6,137 nt of DNA from Verrucomicrobiota bacterium. GTDB lineage: Bacteria; Verrucomicrobiota; Verrucomicrobiia; Limisphaerales; UBA9464. Below the pieces are notes generated by a model that saw only the letters and a program-made list of their open reading frames with translations, was not told the origin of the DNA and made no database searches. This document shows, one piece after another, positions 1 through 6,137 of this stretch; position 1 is the stretch's first letter, and every line of letters begins with the position of its first letter. The stretch covers positions 1 to 6,137 of the forward strand of contig JAPLUH010000298.1 of NCBI GenBank assembly GCA_026397675.1, given 5' to 3'. The position numbers were made by a program, and so were the translations under genes.

Positions 1-963
1 GATGAGAATGTCGGCGTAGGCGAAGCCGGCATTGTCCCAGGGAACCCACTGCACGATGTTGTATCGGGCGTCAGGAGCGGTGACACCGGCAGGAGCCTTC
101 TCGGCCCGGACGAGGTTGGTACCGAAGGCCCGGTTCCAATATAGGATACCATCTTTGACCGCCTCGACATAGTCGACCGGGGTATTGGCACTGTAGTGGA
201 AGACCACCGGCTTAGAGATATCGAATCGGGCCATCTGCGGAGAGGGCCGGCCAGTGCTCTCCTCGAGGCGAGCCTGGGTCTCGAAGAAGCGCGAGTACCG
301 CAAATCTGAGCCAGGAGCTTCCTTACCTTTGTAAGACCCAGCCTCGTAGGGCGTGAAGAAGTAGCGCACCTCGAAACGCTGCTCAACATTGGCCATGGAC
401 TCACGATCCCGAACCTGAACGCTCTGGCGGATGACGAGTTGGTTGTCGAGTTTCTCCGCTTGAAACACACGCGACTGCGGGATTTCTAGAGATTCATCGC
501 GCGCCATCGGATTGAAGCCACGCCCCTGACCGTACCAAATTTCCGTGTAGAGCCGACGCATGCCTCGGTTGAAGTCGATGACCACCTTGTTAGCATCCTG
601 CTCAACAATCGGGAACGTCGTCAGGATGCGCCGAGCCGGCAAATCCTTGGTCACCACCAGGCCGTCGGTCGCCTCGTACAAATCGACACCATCGTGGAAC
701 AATTCAAACTTCACGATTTTGCCAGAGAGACCGGTCGAGGTCGCAGCCAGCGACTGCGGAATCCGCGAGGCGGACATTAAGTGTTCCTTGCCGAAGACCG
801 TTCGCGGCAGGACCAGGGTATAATTGGTGCCTGCGCTGATTTCTAAGACCGCCTTCTTGGCCACCGACTGAGCCCTCACAGGTTGAGGGGCACCGACGGC
901 GGCTGTGAGCAGAATTAGGGAGAATACGGAAGAAAGACGGGAACAAACGTCTGGGAAAAGCAT
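1..963 (-). CDS. Exported zinc-dependent metallopeptidase (DUF5117/DUF4953-like), N-terminal part only
   Basis: An uninterrupted reading frame of 321 codons runs leftward from an ATG at 963 to the window edge, so the 3' part is missing. The start MLFPDVCSRLSS is followed by a hydrophobic stretch (about residues 13-25) and a signal-peptidase-I-like site, VRA|QS after residue 31, so the product is probably exported. Residues 36-200 look like the beta-rich N-terminal region of this family, including ILTTFPIVEQDANKVVIDF (113-131). Residues 251-321 carry the most diagnostic segment: KPVVFHYSANTPVDYVEAVK then GILYWNRAFG, and ARYNIVQWVPW. From memory of the family, this matches the stretch just before the HExxH zinc site, which would lie beyond position 1. 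That motif is therefore not seen, and catalytic competence is assumed. No clear Shine-Dalgarno sequence precedes the ATG. hrpA lies 186 bp upstream on the same strand. Substrate unknown. The frame is secure; the family call comes from pattern memory, not from a search. Confidence 0.8.
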   Translation of the reverse strand, partial: MLFPDVCSRLSSVFSLILLTAAVGAPQPVRAQSVAKKAVLEISAGTNYTLVLPRTVFGKEHLMSASRIPQSLAATSTGLSGKIVKFELFHDGVDLYEATDGLVVTKDLPARRILTTFPIVEQDANKVVIDFNRGMRRLYTEIWYGQGRGFNPMARDESLEIPQSRVFQAEKLDNQLVIRQSVQVRDRESMANVEQRFEVRYFFTPYEAGSYKGKEAPGSDLRYSRFFETQARLEESTGRPSPQMARFDISKPVVFHYSANTPVDYVEAVKDGILYWNRAFGTNLVRAEKAPAGVTAPDARYNIVQWVPWDNAGFAYADILI

Positions 964-1149
964 ATCTGAATTTAGTTCTGGTGGAGGGGATGGGAGTTCA
1001 GGTGGGAGCCACCTGACACCAAATCGTCAATAGGCTCCAGAACATCCGATGTGCAACTCCCGATCGGTTGACAAAAAACTTTGGCCCACGGGCGGAGGGC
1101 ATCGGGACGACCGGCAATGAACGTTGACCTAAGTATGGAGCTCACCGGC
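964..1149. other. Intergenic gap between hrpA and the metallopeptidase gene
   Basis: This 186-bp gap between two leftward genes should hold the 3' untranslated end of hrpA and the leader or promoter of the metallopeptidase gene. I find no convincing paired -35/-10 on the minus strand. TTGACG (1030-1025) has no -10 at the right distance, and TAAATT (974-969) lies only five bases before the ATG without a -35. The clearest element is the stem-loop at 998-1016. No run of T follows it on either strand. Confidence 0.6.
998..1016. repeat. Perfect 8-bp inverted repeat with 3-base loop
   Basis: TCAGGTGG (998-1005), GAG, CCACCTGA (1009-1016) form a perfect hairpin. It sits 35 bp upstream of the metallopeptidase ATG and 134 bp past the hrpA stop. 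It could be a dispersed palindromic element, an operator, or a stem that protects or ends the hrpA transcript. No T-tract follows on either strand, so it is not a standard intrinsic terminator. The pairing is seen directly; the role is unknown. Confidence 0.6.
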
Positions 1150-1161
1150 TCACCGGAGCCC
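1141..1161. repeat. Tandem 8-bp repeat and small hairpin over the hrpA stop codon
   Basis: CTCACCGG occurs twice head to tail (1141-1148 and 1149-1156). GGCTC (1148-1152), ACCG, GAGCC (1157-1161) can fold into a 5-bp hairpin that contains the hrpA TGA (1152-1150, minus strand). This is short enough to be chance, and it would be a site prone to slippage. Confidence 0.35.
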
Positions 1162-4100
1162 CGCCAAGGCATCGTCCAATCGCTTGGGCGACACCGGCAC
1201 AGCGGTGCCTAGTTCTTGCGCAAAGAGGGACACCTTAAATTCTTCCAGAAGCCATCGAAACCCCTCGATGCGACGGGATGCTTCTGAAATCGCCGGCGGG
1301 GCCGCTCTCAACCGCGCCAGAGCCGCCTGATAGGGCGCCACGGCCTTGGCTCGCTCGGCGTCTTTGACCGGGTTGTTGGCGGCCCGCTCGGCGCGCAAAG
1401 TCAATGCCTTGAGATACCGGGGCAAATGGCGCAGCGATTCAAATTCCACGCCGTCGAGAAAGGAGGGCGGCATCAGGGAAGCTACCTCTTCGGCCAACGT
1501 GGCCGGACGGGCCGCGGCGGCAGGGAGCGATGGTTTGCCACCCCCCGAAGGAGCCACCAGCAACGAGCCCAATTGGCTCAAATCATTGAAGGTCCGGGTC
1601 TTGGGGGAGGCCACAGGCGCTGGGGCCGAGAGCCCAATGCGGCTTCGGGCCATTTGAAGAGCCTGAAGAACAAGCGCCAGCTGATCCATGAACTTGGGAA
1701 CCAGTCCAGGGATGCGCTCCCGACTTTGAGTCACCGCTAGGTCGAAGGCGGAAAGGGTCAATACCTCGGGCAATTCCGCAGGCAAAATGTAGCGCAGAAG
1801 GTGTCGGAAGGCGCTCTCGCGCAACTCGGACGCCGTCCCGATGGCGGTATAAGCCGCATCGAAACGAGCCAAGGCGCGAAGGTCTTTCTCCACCCAAGCC
1901 AGATCCTTGGACAGTGCGAGTTCCACGAGGCGAGCAAACCCCACCAACGAGGCGGTTTGGCAGGCCTCCCGAGTGCGGAACAGTCGAACATTCACTCCCG
2001 CTCCTTCCCGCTCCAACCCCGGCCAAGCCATGACCGGAAAGACCGAGTCCTCTACGATGGTAATGCGTTCGGGCAAGTCGCCACAGGTCCATGTGGTCAT
2101 GGCCGGACGTTCCCAGCGTCGCACTGCCTGAAGCCAGGCCGGGGGATCGCCAACGGTCTTGGGGGCCGCCTTAGGCAGTAGCTCGCGGACTTCCTGAAAA
2201 TCTCGACCGGCCACTAGGGTCCGACGGTCAGACCCCAACAATTCGAACCGCAGCTTCAGATGGGCAGGCACGGTGCCGGCACCCCAGACGTCTTCGGGGA
2301 TGGGCACCCGATAGCGCTGCGTCAGGAATCGGGCGAGGTCGGCAAAGAACGAGGAACCTTGCGGCTGAAATTCGCGAACAATCTCCAGAACCTTGGGCGG
2401 AAAGGGCATCAATTCGCGGCGGAGCGACTTTGGTAGCGCCCGGAGCAACTCTTCGATCTTGGCCTCGCGCAAACCGGGAACTGCCCACTCCAAGACCGAG
2501 GCCGCAGCACGTTGAGCCAGCGGCGCCGGCAACTTCACGGTGACCCCGTCATGGGCTTCGCCGGGGGCATAAGCATAGACCAACGGAACCTTCTGGCCAT
2601 CAATCGTCACGCTGTCGGGAAAGGCATTCTCATCGAGATGAAGGTCTTTGCCGCCGGTGATCTCTGGTTCGGTGGCGCACAAGTACCCCGCTTCGGTGTG
2701 ATCCCGCATCCAGCGATGCAATTCATGCAGCGACGAGATGCTGTCTAAGTGCCGGGCATAAAAATCAAAGAATGCCTGATCGAGGTCCACCGACGTGCGA
2801 CGCAGGCGAGTCTGCCAATTCTCTACCTTTTCGCGCAGCGCACGATTGGCTGCCATGAACCCCGGCTCTGCCGACGGCGCGGAGGTCTGCATGGCCCGCA
2901 CTACGGCCCGTTCATCGTCCCCGTCAAAATCGTCGTTTCGTCCCGAGAGGGCCGGCGGCAAAAGATCGTCTTCGACCAGCGCCGACCGGATGAAAAGGAC
3001 CGTGGCTTCGCGGGGCGCAATAGTTCCGTAAGCGATCTTGCGGGCAAAGACCTCCAGGCCATGGAAGGTGGTTTTCTCCTCGACCAACACCCGGCCAGCA
3101 CTGGCACTCCAATGCGGGTTTTGGTGGGTCACCTTGCAGAGGTGCGGCGCCAAGCGAAGAATCCACTGGGGATCAATTCCCGCCAACGTTCGGGCGAAGA
3201 GTTGAGAGGTTTCGACGATTTCTCCGCAAACCATCCAGGCAGGCTGACGCGACTTCTCAGGCTTGCCCGGAGTACTGCCCGCGGGGGGCGGACGACGATC
3301 CTGTCTTGGCGAGCGCTCAGGTCGGTCGTACAGGACGGAACCGGGAAACACTGCCATCATCCGATTGCCGACGCCCTTGTATTGGTTGCGCTCTTGGCGA
3401 ACGGACACATGCCCCAAAAGCCCGGCCAAGATGCAGCGATGCACCGAGTCCTCATCGGCCGGACGTTCGTTGAGCTTCACGCCGTCGAGATTTTCCAGGG
3501 CCCCTTGCAACTGCGCGTGCAAGTCCTGCCATTCACGCATGCGGAGGTAGGAAAGGAAGTGCTGGCGGCAAAACTTCCGCCGAGCTCCCTGGGTACGCAG
3601 CAATTCCCACTGATCATGCACCCCATTCCAAAGTCCCAGCAGTGACAAGAAGTCGGACTGGGAGTGCATGAAGCGGCGGTGCGCCTTGTCGGCCGCTTCG
3701 CGTTGGTCGAGCGGGCGTTCGCGGGGGTCCTGGATACTCAGGCCAGCGGCAATGATGAGGAGTTCTCGACCCGCGTGCTCGGTTTGTGCCTGGAGGAGCA
3801 TCCGACCCAATGTGGGATCGATGGGGAGCCGGGCCAGGTCGCGACCCAACGGCGTCAGTTCGTGCTGTTCATCTAAGGCCCCCAATTCCTGCAAGAGCAA
3901 GTAGCCACCACTAATGGCCATGGGGGCCGGTGGATTGAGAAAGGGGAAGGTCTCGATGTCTCCCAAGCGTGAGGCCTTCATCCGCAAGATAACCTCGGCC
4001 AAATTGGCTCGCTGGATCTCTGGCTGAGTGAAGGGACTTCGGGATTCAAAATCCTCCTCGGAGTAAAGCCGAATGCAAACACCCGCCTCGACACGGCCAG

Positions 4101-5304
4101 CGCGCCCCTTCCGTTGATTGGCACTGCTCTGCGACACCGCCTCGACCGGCAGTCGGCGGGTGCGGGTGCGGGAGTTGTAACGACTCATCCGAACCAACCC
4201 GGAGTCGATCACAAAGCGAATGCCCGGAATGGTCAGCGAGGTCTCGGCGATGTTCGTGGCGATCACCACCTTTCGCCTCGAAGACGGACTGAAAACCTGT
4301 TGTTGCTCGCCAGAACTCAGTCGTCCGAAAAGCGGAACCACCTCGGCCTCAGAGCCCAGTCGACCTTCGATCAAATCCGCACATTCCCGAATATCCCGCT
4401 CACCCGGCAGGAAAATGAGCACATCCCCGACACCCGTCTCGAAGAAGAGGCGCTCACACTCGCGGGCAGCCGCATCGACGAAATCGGTGTCGGCCGGATC
4501 CGACGAAGCCTCCTCGCCCCCGGGCGGGCGGTACTCCACATCCACCGGAAAGGTGCGCCCGGACACCTCAATGATGGGCGCATCGTTGAACGCCTTGGAG
4601 AAAGCCACCGTATCGATGGTGGCCGAGGTAATGATCACCTTCAGGTCCGGGCGCTGAGCCAAAAGGTTCTTAAGGTGCCCCAGCAGGAAATCGATGTTCA
4701 GCGAGCGCTCATGAGCCTCATCGATGATGATGGCCTCGTATTCGGCAAGGGTCGGATCCCCCTGCACCTCGGCCAGAAGCATGCCATCGGTCATCAGCTT
4801 AATGACCGTGTCCGACCCAGATCGATCATCGAAGCGGACCTTACAGCCCACTTCGCGACCCCAGGTCACATTGAGTTCCTCAGCAATTCGCTGGGAGATG
4901 GACAGTGCCGCCACCCGCCGGGGCTGCGTACAACCGATCATCGCCCGAGCGCCCAGGCCCGCTTCCAGGCACATTTTGGGAATTTGAGTCGTTTTGCCCG
5001 ACCCCGTCTCACCAGCAATAACCACCACTTGGTGCGCTCGAATCGCGGCCACGATGTCCTCCTTGCGGGCGGAGATAGGCAGCCCCGGCGGATACTCCGG
5101 GCGCGGCAGGGTCTGCGCTCGATACTCTCGACGTTCGATGGAAGTACGAGCCTGCTCCAGAAGACGATCCAGCGGATGAGTCCCCTCGCCCACCGGCCGC
5201 CCCTCCCTCACCCACCGGGCCGCGCGCGCTCCCAGTCGAACCCAGTCCGAGAGCATACAGCACGGCAACAGTTGCCGGAGTTCATCAATGCGCGGGTCGG
5301 TCAT
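1150..5304 (-). CDS. hrpA: ATP-dependent RNA helicase HrpA (DEAH-box, with DUF3418 C-terminus)
   Basis: Product of 1384 residues, slightly longer than E. coli HrpA (about 1300). The family uses ATP to remodel RNA in the cytoplasm; E. coli HrpA has been linked to fimbrial mRNA processing and to splitting stalled or collided ribosomes. Helicase motifs, in order: Walker A GETGSGKTT (98-106), TQPRR (126-130), DEAH (195-198), SAT (227-229), FLPGERDI (298-305), ATNIAETSLTIPG (349-361) and QRKGRAGR (397-404). These are followed by winged-helix and HA2-like segments (about 430-600) and an OB-like part (about 630-715), which carries a Pro/Arg-rich insertion. The long DUF3418-type C-terminus begins near 760 and ends with FKVSLFAQELGT, as in E. 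coli. This C-terminus separates it from HrpB. All catalytic motifs are intact. The start MTDPRIDELRQLL was chosen over an in-frame ATG at 5403 because it aligns with the E. coli N-terminus (compare MLSDWVRL with MLRDRLRF), while the extra 33 residues are unlike the family. No clear Shine-Dalgarno sequence is visible at either start. Confidence 0.96.
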   Translation of the reverse strand: MTDPRIDELRQLLPCCMLSDWVRLGARAARWVREGRPVGEGTHPLDRLLEQARTSIERREYRAQTLPRPEYPPGLPISARKEDIVAAIRAHQVVVIAGETGSGKTTQIPKMCLEAGLGARAMIGCTQPRRVAALSISQRIAEELNVTWGREVGCKVRFDDRSGSDTVIKLMTDGMLLAEVQGDPTLAEYEAIIIDEAHERSLNIDFLLGHLKNLLAQRPDLKVIITSATIDTVAFSKAFNDAPIIEVSGRTFPVDVEYRPPGGEEASSDPADTDFVDAAARECERLFFETGVGDVLIFLPGERDIRECADLIEGRLGSEAEVVPLFGRLSSGEQQQVFSPSSRRKVVIATNIAETSLTIPGIRFVIDSGLVRMSRYNSRTRTRRLPVEAVSQSSANQRKGRAGRVEAGVCIRLYSEEDFESRSPFTQPEIQRANLAEVILRMKASRLGDIETFPFLNPPAPMAISGGYLLLQELGALDEQHELTPLGRDLARLPIDPTLGRMLLQAQTEHAGRELLIIAAGLSIQDPRERPLDQREAADKAHRRFMHSQSDFLSLLGLWNGVHDQWELLRTQGARRKFCRQHFLSYLRMREWQDLHAQLQGALENLDGVKLNERPADEDSVHRCILAGLLGHVSVRQERNQYKGVGNRMMAVFPGSVLYDRPERSPRQDRRPPPAGSTPGKPEKSRQPAWMVCGEIVETSQLFARTLAGIDPQWILRLAPHLCKVTHQNPHWSASAGRVLVEEKTTFHGLEVFARKIAYGTIAPREATVLFIRSALVEDDLLPPALSGRNDDFDGDDERAVVRAMQTSAPSAEPGFMAANRALREKVENWQTRLRRTSVDLDQAFFDFYARHLDSISSLHELHRWMRDHTEAGYLCATEPEITGGKDLHLDENAFPDSVTIDGQKVPLVYAYAPGEAHDGVTVKLPAPLAQRAAASVLEWAVPGLREAKIEELLRALPKSLRRELMPFPPKVLEIVREFQPQGSSFFADLARFLTQRYRVPIPEDVWGAGTVPAHLKLRFELLGSDRRTLVAGRDFQEVRELLPKAAPKTVGDPPAWLQAVRRWERPAMTTWTCGDLPERITIVEDSVFPVMAWPGLEREGAGVNVRLFRTREACQTASLVGFARLVELALSKDLAWVEKDLRALARFDAAYTAIGTASELRESAFRHLLRYILPAELPEVLTLSAFDLAVTQSRERIPGLVPKFMDQLALVLQALQMARSRIGLSAPAPVASPKTRTFNDLSQLGSLLVAPSGGGKPSLPAAAARPATLAEEVASLMPPSFLDGVEFESLRHLPRYLKALTLRAERAANNPVKDAERAKAVAPYQAALARLRAAPPAISEASRRIEGFRWLLEEFKVSLFAQELGTAVPVSPKRLDDALAGLR

Positions 5305-5599
5305 GCGGTCGGGGCGCAGAGCATGGGACAAGCCCGGCGCGAGGCAACGCCGAGGATGGCCGGAAATCGCGACACACCTTAACGCAGGGGACCCAAGATT
5401 CATGACGTCGCCGGACCGATCCCCACTCTTCGAAGCGGCTCAAGGCGTGAAAGGCAACCAAGGGATCGATCCGGACAACTGCGGAGGAGCCCGCGATCCA
5501 TGGACCTCTAGATTTCTGGCCCGGAACGGTCGTGACCCACCAAAAAACGTCGGATCACGCGGCCCACCCGGTTTCACATCCTGCAACCCGTCGTCCACC
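5305..5599. other. Divergent intergenic region between hrpA and the 94-residue ORF
   Basis: This 295-bp gap must contain the 5' leaders and probably the promoters of hrpA (leftward) and the small plus-strand gene. The plus-strand frame stays open upstream of 5600 (back to 5288), but its translation is rich in Gly, Pro and Arg without recognisable structure, so I do not extend the gene. I see no confident -35/-10 pair on either strand, no tRNA-like fold and no repeat. The one notable element is GGAGGAG (5483-5489) followed by a three-codon start-stop unit. Confidence 0.55.
5483..5511 (+). promoter_or_regulatory. Strong SD-like sequence with a three-codon mini-ORF
   Basis: GGAGGAG (5483-5489) is followed ten bases later by ATG GAC CTC TAG (5500-5511), encoding Met-Asp-Leu and a stop. 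It lies 88 bp before the ATG of the downstream gene and in a different frame. This may be chance in GC-rich DNA, or a minimal upstream ORF in the leader. It is noted because the main genes on either side lack such a ribosome-binding sequence. Confidence 0.2.
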
Positions 5600-5884
5600 A
5601 TGCTCTCCAAATACAAAGTCACCTACGACATCGATCCGCACGGCAAGATGCCTGCCTCGCACTTCATCACCGATGACCCGATCGCCTGCGAAACCTTCCT
5701 CACCGATTTGTTGGACCGCAAACTGCACATCCGGGACATCGCCCATGAGGGAGTGGCCCTACCACCAAAGCAGTTCGATGAGATGCTCCGTTCGGCGGTG
5801 CTGCAGTTAGCATCCCATCACGTGTGCGCCTCACTGAAAATCTCCAGTGACGAGGCCCATGTCCGATTCGGGTTACCGTCCTAA
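5600..5884 (+). CDS. Hypothetical 94-residue protein
   Basis: I do not recognise this protein. The ATG at 5600 opens MLSKYKVTYDIDPHGKMPAS and the frame ends at TAA (5882-5884). It is small, soluble-looking and slightly acidic, with no signal peptide, membrane span or zinc-binding cluster. It has two isolated cysteines, near residues 30 and 76. Predicted by eye: a beta strand (4-11), an amphipathic helix (28-40), a strand or turn (43-52), a second helix (57-73) around FDEMLRSAVLQL, and a final strand (77-91). That is a compact alpha/beta pattern. GC-rich third codon positions and the sensible amino-acid mix support it as a real gene. The in-frame extension upstream (including an ATG at 5402) is low-complexity and overlaps the hrpA leader, so the start at 5600 is preferred even though no Shine-Dalgarno sequence precedes it. 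It is transcribed divergently from hrpA; nothing in the context suggests a function. Confidence 0.72.
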   Translation: MLSKYKVTYDIDPHGKMPASHFITDDPIACETFLTDLLDRKLHIRDIAHEGVALPPKQFDEMLRSAVLQLASHHVCASLKISSDEAHVRFGLPS

Positions 5885-5904
5885 TCGCCACCGTCCCCAT
5901 TGTC

Positions 5905-5932
5905 GATTCCTGGGTCCCGCGATTCAGGAATC
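5905..5932. repeat. Perfect 8-bp inverted repeat after the 94-residue ORF
   Basis: GATTCCTG (5905-5912) and CAGGAATC (5925-5932) are exact reverse complements separated by 12 bases. The element begins 20 bases past the TAA of the small gene, where a terminator or 3'-end stem would be expected. However, no T-run follows on the plus strand (CCATCTCCC) or on the minus strand, so it is not a canonical intrinsic terminator. A protein-binding site for the downstream gene is an alternative. Confidence 0.45.
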
Positions 5933-6045
5933 CCATCTCCCTCGGAGGAATCATCGAAGGACTGAGCCTCCTTTCACCCTCCGCAAACTATAGAACCTCG
6001 GGCGAGGGTCCACGGTTGATGTGAAGGGTGGGAGCAGTTCAGGCT

Positions 6046-6049
6046 GGAG
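6046..6049 (+). promoter_or_regulatory. Ribosome-binding site for the partial gene at 6058
   Basis: GGAG lies eight bases upstream of the ATG at 6058-6060, an ideal spacing. It is the main support for that start codon, because only 26 codons of the gene are in the window. A TATAGA at 5989-5994 could be its -10 box, but I find no matching -35. Confidence 0.5.
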
Positions 6050-6057
6050 TCGCGACG

Positions 6058-6137
6058 ATGAGCCAACCCCTACATTCTTCCCGCCCGCCTTCCAACACCC
6101 GAGCGTTGGCCGCAGCCGTGGCGGCGGCCCGCGAGGC
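6058..6137 (+). CDS. N-terminus of an unidentified protein, cut by the window edge
   Basis: From the ATG at 6058 the frame stays open to the right edge, giving 26 full codons that begin MSQPLHSSRPPSNTRALAAA and continue in an Ala-rich segment ending AAREA. The first 14 residues look disordered, and residues 15-26 look like the start of an Ala-rich amphipathic helix. There is no signal peptide. A good Shine-Dalgarno sequence precedes the start. The pattern of a short polar tail then an Ala-rich helix is compatible with many proteins. The ribosome-silencing factor RsfS, whose first helix is of this kind, is one possibility, but there is too little sequence to claim it. It lies 173 bp downstream of the 94-residue gene on the same strand. 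Confidence 0.5.
   Translation, partial: MSQPLHSSRPPSNTRALAAAVAAARE

Noticed and set aside
704..946. Minus-strand 80-codon frame at the metallopeptidase N-terminus
   Set aside because: It overlaps the signal peptide and N-terminal domain of the metallopeptidase in another frame and has no features of its own.
1068..1073. TTGACA on the plus strand as a -35 box
   Set aside because: No -10-like hexamer lies 16-18 bases downstream (the sequence there is GGCGGA-like), and no plus-strand gene follows.
1583..2092. Minus-strand 169-codon frame inside hrpA
   Set aside because: It is out of frame with the well-aligned C-terminal region of HrpA. Its Gly/Ser/Arg-rich translation is typical of a GC-rich shadow frame.
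2749..3645. Plus-strand open frame of 298 codons antisense to hrpA
   Set aside because: It has the same codon-register explanation as the frame at 4114-5382 and covers conserved HrpA sequence. No ribosome-binding site or domain supports it.
4114..5382. Plus-strand open frame of 422 codons antisense to hrpA
   Set aside because: It reads the exact reverse complements of hrpA codons. It stays open only because hrpA here lacks TTA, CTA and TCA codons, which are rare in GC-rich genes. The translation has no recognisable domain, while the opposite strand has every helicase motif.
5305..5403. N-terminal extension of HrpA from the ATG at 5403
   Set aside because: The 33 extra residues are Arg/Pro/Cys-rich, do not resemble HrpA N-termini and have no ribosome-binding site. 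The ATG at 5304 gives the expected N-terminus.
5288..5599. Upstream extension of the 94-residue gene to 5288 or 5402
   Set aside because: The added residues are low-complexity (Gly, Pro, Arg) and run back through the hrpA leader and start codon. The structured sequence begins at 5600.
5944..5949. GGAGGA as a ribosome-binding site for an earlier start of the last gene
   Set aside because: No ATG, GTG or TTG occurs at a suitable distance. The nearest ATG (6019) is followed at once by TGA.
5700..5954. Minus-strand 84-codon frame opposite the 94-residue gene
   Set aside because: It is antisense to a frame with better composition, has no ribosome-binding site and shows no recognisable motif.

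Overview
The window is GC-rich bacterial DNA carrying an almost complete view of one large gene and three smaller or partial ones. The composition (GC-rich third codon positions), a secreted metallopeptidase of the DUF5117/DUF4953 type and the mostly Shine-Dalgarno-free starts would fit the Verrucomicrobiota/Planctomycetota group. That placement is an inference from style; no rRNA or other marker gene is present to settle it.

Layout from left to right. Positions 1-963 (minus strand) hold the first 321 codons of an exported zinc-dependent metallopeptidase, cut off by the window edge before its catalytic motif. Positions 964-1149 are a short intergenic gap with a perfect 8-bp stem-loop. Positions 1150-5304 (minus strand) encode HrpA, a 1384-residue DEAH-box RNA helicase with the full C-terminal extension of that family and three low-complexity insertions relative to the E. 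coli protein. Positions 5305-5599 form a divergent intergenic region with no supported gene, apart from a curious three-codon start-stop unit behind a strong ribosome-binding sequence. Positions 5600-5884 (plus strand) encode a 94-residue protein of unknown function. Positions 5885-6057 are intergenic, with an inverted repeat just after that gene. At 6058 a further plus-strand gene starts behind a good Shine-Dalgarno sequence and runs off the right edge.

hrpA and the metallopeptidase gene point the same way, but the gap of 186 bp and their unrelated roles (cytoplasmic RNA/ribosome maintenance versus an exported protease) do not argue for a functional unit. The small plus-strand genes are transcribed divergently from hrpA. 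I see no mobile element, CRISPR array, RNA gene, toxin-antitoxin pair or defence cassette. This looks like an ordinary chromosomal housekeeping region, and I do not claim a new system here. The points most worth a second look are the HrpA insertions, the unidentified 94-residue protein and the two inverted repeats.
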